From the NCBI RefSeq assembly GCF_030653755.1, contig NZ_JAURYU010000017.1, positions 16,484 through 80,483 of the forward strand: a DNA stretch of 64,000 nt. The letters are read 5' to 3'. Position numbers and translations under genes: made by a program. Shown in pieces: positions 59,163 to 64,000 of this stretch (positions within the stretch are counted from its first letter, which is position 1; every line of letters begins with the position of its first letter). Source of the DNA: Methylotenera sp. (GTDB taxonomy: Bacteria; Pseudomonadota; Gammaproteobacteria; Burkholderiales; Methylophilaceae). The notes below the pieces were generated by a model that made no database searches, was not told where the DNA came from, and saw only the letters and a program-made list of their open reading frames with translations.

Positions 59163-62100
59163 ATGACCATACAACTTAGCAGCACCCCAAGCAGCAACGA
59201 AATTCGCCAAGCGTTTCTTGATTTTTTTGCATCCAAAGGCCACGAGATTGTGAGCTCAAGCTCACTGGTGCCACATGGTGACCCTACCCTATTATTCACC
59301 AATGCTGGGATGAACCAATTCAAAGACGTATTTCTAGGTTTTGATAAACGCGCATATACCCGCGCCACTTCAAGCCAAAAGTGTGTACGCGCTGGCGGCA
59401 AACATAATGACCTCGAAAACGTAGGTTACACAGCACGTCACCATACATTCTTTGAAATGCTAGGCAACTTTAGCTTTGGTGATTACTTTAAAGAAGATGC
59501 GATTAAATACGCATGGGAACTGCTCACAGACGTATTCAAACTACCTAAAGATAAACTAACCGTCACGGTATACGCTGAGGATGACGAAGCTTACGCTATC
59601 TGGAATAACATGATCGGCGTACCTGCAGAGCGCATTATTCGCATAGGCGATAACAAAGGCGCGCGTTACGCATCAGACAACTTCTGGATGATGGGTGATA
59701 CTGGCCCATGTGGCCCATGTACCGAAATTTTCTATGACCACGGCGCACACCATTTTGGCGGCCCTCCAGGGAGCCCGGATGAAGATGGTGACCGTTACAT
59801 TGAAATCTGGAACAACGTGTTCATGCAGTTCAACCGTGATGAAGCTGGCGTAATGCACCCGCTGCCAAAACCATCAGTGGATACTGGCATGGGCTTAGAG
59901 CGTATTTCAGCCGTGCTACAGCACGTACATGCTAACTACGAGATTGACCTATTCCAAACATTAATCGCAGCTGCCGCACGTGAAACCAAAACAGCAGACC
60001 TAAACAGCCCATCACTCAAAGTGCTGGCTGACCATATCCGCGCTTGTAGCTTCTTAATTGCAGACGGTGTGATTGCTGGTAACGAAGGCCGTGGTTATGT
60101 ATTGCGCCGTATTATCCGCCGCGCGATTCGCCACGGCTACAAACTAGGCGTACGCAGCGCATTTTTCCATAAAATGGTACCTGATTTAGTAGCTGAAATG
60201 GGTAGCGCTTACCCTGAACTCACAAGCAACCAAACACGTATTACAGATATCTTGAAACAAGAAGAAGATCGCTTCTTTGAGACCATTGAAAATGGTATGG
60301 TTATTCTTTTATCTGAGATTGACCCTGTATATAAATTTCTCTACCGTGTTGGATCAAGTCCTGGCGTTGGTGCAACAATTTCATCAGAGGTTCCTAGTTC
60401 AGTTCACCCAAAAAGAGAAGGGGTTTATTGGGTGTCAGCAAAACATGATGAAGGTATTTTAGTAGTCAAATCATATTCATCCGTAGCGGATGCTCTGAGA
60501 GAAGCGCCTAGCATCGCCGAAGGTTTTATAAATCGTTTAAAAAACTCAGCTATACCTCCAAATCAGGCTAACCTGCACATGCAATTAGCTGTTTATTCTG
60601 ACAATGACAGTTCTGCTGAACACAAGCTTGACTCATCACTTGGGAACATAGCTCATCAAATGGGCTCTTCATTGGATGCAAGAATTACCTTTTTCAACTC
60701 GAATAAAGTATTAAATGGAGAGTTGGCATTCAAATTACACGACACTTTTGGTTTTCCTTTAGATTTAACGCAAGATATTTGTCGAGAACATGGTTGGGTA
60801 GTTGATACAGATGCATTTAACGCTGCAATGGCACGCCAAAAAGAACAAGCGCGCGCTGCGGGCAAATTCAAAATGGCAACCAACTTGGAATATGATGGCG
60901 TTGCCACTAGCTTTCATGGTTATGACAAGTTAGAAACCAATGCAAACATTACCGCCTTATATAAAGATGGTGTTGCTGTATCCACACTAAACGAAGGTGA
61001 AACTGGTGTTGTTGTACTTGATAACACGCCATTTTACGCAGAGTCTGGTGGTCAAATCGGCGACTGCGGTGAATTACGCGGTGCAAATGGTATTTTTGAA
61101 GCCGAAGATACACAAAAAATTCAAGCAGCCGTATTTGGTCATCATGGTGTGTTAAAAACAGGCACATTAAGCATTGGCGACCAAGTCAGCGCGCGCGTTA
61201 ATACGCAAGCTCGAACCAACACAATGCGCAATCACTCAGCTACCCACCTAATGCACAAAGCACTACGTGAAGTACTAGGTGAGCATGTGCAACAAAAAGG
61301 ATCTTTGGTCGACACCGATAAAACACGTTTTGACTTCGTGCACACCGCACCGATGACCGATGATGAAATTGCCAAAGTTGAACAAATTGTTAACGCAGAA
61401 ATTTTAGCTAACGCTGCCTGCCAAGCACGTGTAATGGACATAGAATCTGCCCAGAAAACTGGCGCGATGATGCTGTTTGGCGAGAAATATGGTGATGAAG
61501 TTCGAGTACTAGACATTGGCTCAAGCCGCGAGTTATGCGGCGGTACCCATGTAAGCCGTACTGGTGATATTGGCCTATTCAAAATCACGTCTGAAGGTGG
61601 CGTAGCCGCTGGTGTGCGTCGTATTGAAGCGACCACTGGCGAAGGTGCGCTGAAGCTCATCAACACACAACAAGCACTCATCACAAGCTTAGCTAGTGAC
61701 CTAAAAGCACCAGTATCTGAGTTAGCCTCAAAGGTTGCACAACTGAGTGAGCATGCAAAATCATTAGAAAAAGAACTAGCGCGTATAAAATCAAAACTAG
61801 CCTCTTCACAAGGTGATGATTTAGTAACACAAGCGATTGAAATTGCTGGTATCAAAGTATTATCTGCAACATTAGACGGCGCAGATGCTAACGCCCTGCG
61901 TGAAACCATGGATAAGCTGAAAGACAAATTGAAATCAGCCGCCATTGTGTTAGCTAGCGTAAGCGATGGAAAAGTAAGCTTAGCTGCTGGTGTGACTGCT
62001 GATTTAATCAGCAAAGTTAAAGCTGGCGAGCTAGTCAACTTTGTTGCAGGCCAAGTAGGTGGCAAAGGTGGCGGAAAACCAGATATGGCAATGGCTGGCG

Positions 62101-62171
62101 GAACCGATGCAAGCAAACTACCTCAAGCATTGGCAAGCGTAGCAGATTGGATTAAAAGTAAAGTATCTTAA
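59163..62171 (+). CDS. alaS: alanyl-tRNA synthetase with a ~120-residue extra insertion
   Basis: Charges tRNA-Ala. The 1002 residues are about 125 longer than usual (875). The class II catalytic core ([46 protein letters not shown]), editing domain ([27 protein letters not shown] zinc ligands) and C-Ala domain ([15 protein letters not shown]) are complete. The extra sequence lies between [14 protein letters not shown] (ends residue 379) and [20 protein letters not shown] (from 517), where E. coli has only ~15 residues. It is in frame, uses AGA arginine codons more than its surroundings, and matches no domain I recognise. Confidence 0.96.
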   Translation: MTIQLSSTPSSNEIRQAFLDFFASKGHEIVSSSSLVPHGDPTLLFTNAGMNQFKDVFLGFDKRAYTRATSSQKCVRAGGKHNDLENVGYTARHHTFFEMLGNFSFGDYFKEDAIKYAWELLTDVFKLPKDKLTVTVYAEDDEAYAIWNNMIGVPAERIIRIGDNKGARYASDNFWMMGDTGPCGPCTEIFYDHGAHHFGGPPGSPDEDGDRYIEIWNNVFMQFNRDEAGVMHPLPKPSVDTGMGLERISAVLQHVHANYEIDLFQTLIAAAARETKTADLNSPSLKVLADHIRACSFLIADGVIAGNEGRGYVLRRIIRRAIRHGYKLGVRSAFFHKMVPDLVAEMGSAYPELTSNQTRITDILKQEEDRFFETIENGMVILLSEIDPVYKFLYRVGSSPGVGATISSEVPSSVHPKREGVYWVSAKHDEGILVVKSYSSVADALREAPSIAEGFINRLKNSAIPPNQANLHMQLAVYSDNDSSAEHKLDSSLGNIAHQMGSSLDARITFFNSNKVLNGELAFKLHDTFGFPLDLTQDICREHGWVVDTDAFNAAMARQKEQARAAGKFKMATNLEYDGVATSFHGYDKLETNANITALYKDGVAVSTLNEGETGVVVLDNTPFYAESGGQIGDCGELRGANGIFEAEDTQKIQAAVFGHHGVLKTGTLSIGDQVSARVNTQARTNTMRNHSATHLMHKALREVLGEHVQQKGSLVDTDKTRFDFVHTAPMTDDEIAKVEQIVNAEILANAACQARVMDIESAQKTGAMMLFGEKYGDEVRVLDIGSSRELCGGTHVSRTGDIGLFKITSEGGVAAGVRRIEATTGEGALKLINTQQALITSLASDLKAPVSELASKVAQLSEHAKSLEKELARIKSKLASSQGDDLVTQAIEIAGIKVLSATLDGADANALRETMDKLKDKLKSAAIVLASVSDGKVSLAAGVTADLISKVKAGELVNFVAGQVGGKGGGKPDMAMAGGTDASKLPQALASVADWIKSKVS

Positions 62172-62455
62172 TTAATATGTTTGGCTTTTCTGAGGTAGGT
62201 CATCTCTCAAAACAACTAACATCAGTAAGGCCAGCAAGCAAATGTGTTAATTGCAAAGCAATCTACACACCGAGCACTACGATAGATTTTGCATTAAGTC
62301 AGGCAACATTGACTTGTTAATTGAACAATAGTAAAAACTGTTCATAAATAGAAAATGTTCTGATCGCTTTACCTAACAGCTGTTGCTGTTAAAAATTAAA
62401 CACAGTAAATACAATTAAAAGTTAAATACAGTTAATAAGGTTAAAAGAATATTTT
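62172..62455. other. noncoding leader region before lysC
   Basis: A 284-bp AT-rich stretch without an ORF or RNA gene. It contains a small hairpin TAACAGC-TGTT-GCTGTTA (62374-62391) and an imperfect ~26-bp tandem repeat (AATTAAACACAGTAAATACA / AGTTAAATACAGTTAATAAG, about 62395-62440). No lysine riboswitch signature was recognised. It presumably holds the lysC promoter. Confidence 0.4.
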
Positions 62456-63682
62456 ATGGCACTTATTGTACAAAAATACGGCGGTACCTCAGTCGCAAAC
62501 CCAGAGCGCATTAAAAGCCTAGCGGCACGTGTTGCACGCTATAAAGCGCTAGGCCACCAAATTGTTGTCGTAGTTTCTGCGATGTCAGGTGAAACTAACA
62601 GACTTATCTCATTAGCTAAAGAAATCATGCAAGATCCTGATCCACGTGAGCTGGATGTGATGGTTTCAACAGGTGAGCAAGTCACTATCGGCATGACTGC
62701 GCTAGCACTGATGGAACTAGGCATCAAAGCAAAAAGCTACACTGGCACACAGGTCAAAATCTTAACTGACAATGCTCATACCAAAGCTCGCATCCTGAGC
62801 ATTGATGAACACAACATCAAACAAGATCTTGATGATGGCTATGTAGTCGTTGTAGCAGGTTTCCAAGGCGTAGATGCTAATGGCAACATCACCACACTAG
62901 GCCGTGGCGGCTCTGACACTACAGGTGTTGCGCTAGCTGCTGCATTAAAGGCTGATGAATGCCAAATTTACACAGACGTAGATGGCGTTTACACAACGGA
63001 TCCACGTGTTGTACCTGAGGCACGTCGCTTAAACAAAATCACGTTTGAAGAAATGCTAGAGTTAGCCTCTCAAGGTAGCAAAGTGCTGCAAATCCGCTCT
63101 GTTGAATTTGCAGGAAAATATAAAGTTAAATTACGCGTGCTATCAAGCTTTGAAGAAGAAGGCGATGGCACACTGATCACATTTGAGGAAGATAATACAA
63201 TGGAACAACCCGTTATTTCTGGCATTGCATTTAACCGCGATGAAGCCAAAATCACTGTATTAGGTGTGCCAGACAAACCTGGCATTGCTTACCAAATCCT
63301 TGGCCCTATTGCTGAAGCAAACGTTGACGTGGACATGATTATCCAAAACACAGGCGCTGACGGCACAACTGACTTCACATTCACTGTTCATAAAAATGAA
63401 ATGAATAAAGCCTTAAGTATCCTGCGCGACAAAGTGCAAGGCCATATCGGCGCACGTGAAATTAGTGGCGATGATAAAATCGCTAAAGTATCTATCGTAG
63501 GCGTTGGCATGCGCTCACACGTAGGTATTGCAAGCCAAATGTTCCGCACACTGGCTGAAGAAGGCATTAACATTCAAATGATCTCAACCTCTGAAATTAA
63601 GATTGCAGTCGTAGTGGATGAAAAATATCTTGAGCTAGCTGTGCGCGTTTTACACAAAGCATTTGAATTAGAAGCAGCATAA
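62456..63682 (+). CDS. lysC: aspartate kinase
   Basis: First step of Lys/Thr/Met synthesis. The 408 residues begin VQKYGGTSVANPERIK (ATP/Asp-binding), continue VVVSAMSGETNRLI, STGEQVTIGMTALAL, GRGGSDTTGVALAAAL, and YTDVDGVYTTDPR. Two ACT domains (about 265-335 and 345-405, VSIVGVGMRSHVGIASQMF) mark the allosteric, probably Lys/Thr-regulated monofunctional form. This class is often encoded with an internal start for a beta subunit; none is demonstrated here. Confidence 0.96.
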   Translation: MALIVQKYGGTSVANPERIKSLAARVARYKALGHQIVVVVSAMSGETNRLISLAKEIMQDPDPRELDVMVSTGEQVTIGMTALALMELGIKAKSYTGTQVKILTDNAHTKARILSIDEHNIKQDLDDGYVVVVAGFQGVDANGNITTLGRGGSDTTGVALAAALKADECQIYTDVDGVYTTDPRVVPEARRLNKITFEEMLELASQGSKVLQIRSVEFAGKYKVKLRVLSSFEEEGDGTLITFEEDNTMEQPVISGIAFNRDEAKITVLGVPDKPGIAYQILGPIAEANVDVDMIIQNTGADGTTDFTFTVHKNEMNKALSILRDKVQGHIGAREISGDDKIAKVSIVGVGMRSHVGIASQMFRTLAEEGINIQMISTSEIKIAVVVDEKYLELAVRVLHKAFELEAA

Positions 63683-63757
63683 TTGCAAGTTAACGTTGAT
63701 TTTTAAAAGCGTTTAGCGTACTATCACGCCCTCGTAAGAAGCGTAATTGAAGTAAAC

Positions 63758-63851
63758 GGAGAGCTGGCCGAGTGGTCGACGGCCCGTCCCTGCTAAGGAA
63801 GCAGACGGGCTTACATCTGTATCGAGGGTTCGAATCCCTCGCTCTCCGCCA
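63758..63851 (+). tRNA. tRNA-Ser (anticodon GCT)
   Basis: A 94-nt class II tRNA with encoded CCA. The acceptor GGAGAGC/GCTCTCC is perfect, anticodon loop CTGCTAA gives GCT at 63792-63794, and the long variable arm contains CAGA...TCTG. The T-arm CGAGG-GTTCGAA-TCCCTCG is standard. The anticodon stem CGTCC/GGAAG has one G28-A42 mismatch. A D-loop GAGTGGTCGAC is normal for tRNA-Ser. Confidence 0.95.
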
Positions 63852-63883
63852 ATGTAACATAACTTAAAGATTGTAATTTTATC

Positions 63884-63912
63884 TTTAAAAAATTGGCAGT
63901 ATGACGTATAAT
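63884..63912 (+). promoter_or_regulatory. promoter for tRNA-Arg
   Basis: TTTAAA (63884-63889), 17-bp spacer and a perfect TATAAT (63907-63912), 9 bp before the tRNA-Arg gene. It suggests independent transcription from the upstream tRNA-Ser. Confidence 0.55.
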
Positions 63913-63921
63913 ACTGCGCAT

Positions 63922-63998
63922 GCGCCCGTAGCTCAGCTGGATAGAGTACTTGGCTACGAACCAAGGGGTCGGGCGTTCGAATCGCTCCGGGCGCACCA
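63922..63998 (+). tRNA. tRNA-Arg (anticodon ACG)
   Basis: A 77-nt cloverleaf with encoded CCA ending two bases before the window edge. The acceptor GCGCCCG/CGGGCGC is perfect. The anticodon stem CTTGG/CCAAG encloses CTACGAA; anticodon ACG at 63956-63958 (A34 read as inosine). The D-arm GCTCAGCTGGATAGAGT is typical. Confidence 0.96.
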
Positions 63999-64000
63999 AT

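Noticed and set aside
63713..63999. Minus-strand frames over tRNA-Ser and tRNA-Arg (e.g. with GERGIRTLDTD-like peptides)
   Set aside because: These peptides are the usual artefact of translating the complement of tRNA genes.
1..64000. CRISPR arrays, prophage, full insertion sequences, rRNA operons
   Set aside because: No regularly spaced direct repeats with unique spacers, no transposase, integrase or phage structural genes, and no rRNA segments were found.

Overview
This 64 kb window is a gene-dense chromosomal segment of a betaproteobacterium. The gene orders ispE / tRNA-Gln / prs / rplY / pth / ychF, pcnB-folK-deoxynucleoside kinase-panB-panC and recA-recX-alaS are typical of that class. 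The fairly AT-rich composition (judged by eye) and the protein flavour suggest the methylotrophic family Methylophilaceae (Methylotenera-like). That placement is an inference; there is no rRNA gene to test it. No rRNA, CRISPR array, prophage or complete insertion sequence was seen.

Layout. 1-4.6 kb: core genes from ispE (cut by the left edge) to ychF, with a Correia-like miniature element touching the ychF start. 4.8-12 kb: a tRNA-Met followed by an accessory Type I restriction-modification locus (hsdM, GIY-YIG nuclease, hsdS, Fic protein, hsdR), with REP sequences around and inside its genes. 12.4-14.9 kb: flagellar genes flhD, flhF and a flhG-like gene. 15-22 kb: BLUF photoreceptor, EF-hand proteins, a FemAB-like protein, an OmpR/EnvZ-type two-component system and cysG. 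22.3-36.6 kb: the conserved miaB-phoH-ybeY-corC ... lnt-glyQ-glyS series, interrupted between corC and lnt by a small secreted protein, a GNAT, a one-module NRPS with its phosphopantetheinyl transferase, and mscL. 36.7-48.5 kb: gmhB, plsC, a YgjP-type metalloprotease, SCO, ilvE, murI, a cobalamin adenosyltransferase, pcnB-folK, panBCD, rsfS and rlmH. 48.6-57.5 kb: photolyase, mlaA, pmbA, darP, a cysteine-less TusA-like protein, a PDZ protein, mog-thiL-pgpA-pncC. 57.6-64 kb: recA-recX-alaS, aspartokinase, tRNA-Ser and tRNA-Arg.

Most genes serve housekeeping roles: translation and tRNA (pth, ychF, rplY, glyQS, alaS, miaB, ybeY, rsfS, rlmH), envelope (lnt, mlaA, plsC, pgpA, gmhB, murI) and cofactors (panBCD, folK, thiL, mog, pncC, cysG, cobalamin). 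The accessory parts are the restriction locus and the NRPS locus.

Most unusual: (i) a GIY-YIG nuclease bracketed by REP pairs that supply its C-terminus and probably its ribosome-binding site, with a related REP fragment read in frame inside hsdM; (ii) alanyl-tRNA synthetase with an extra block of roughly 120 residues of different codon flavour, and a smaller extra block in the glycyl-tRNA synthetase beta subunit; (iii) a FlhG-like protein that has lost its ATPase P-loop but keeps the FlhF-activating DQAxxLR motif, beside an flhD with no flhC; (iv) a dispersed ~37-nt repeat family at 17.4 kb and 51.3 kb; (v) an adenylation domain lacking the amino-acid-anchoring Asp; (vi) several -10 boxes placed so that transcripts would be leaderless.
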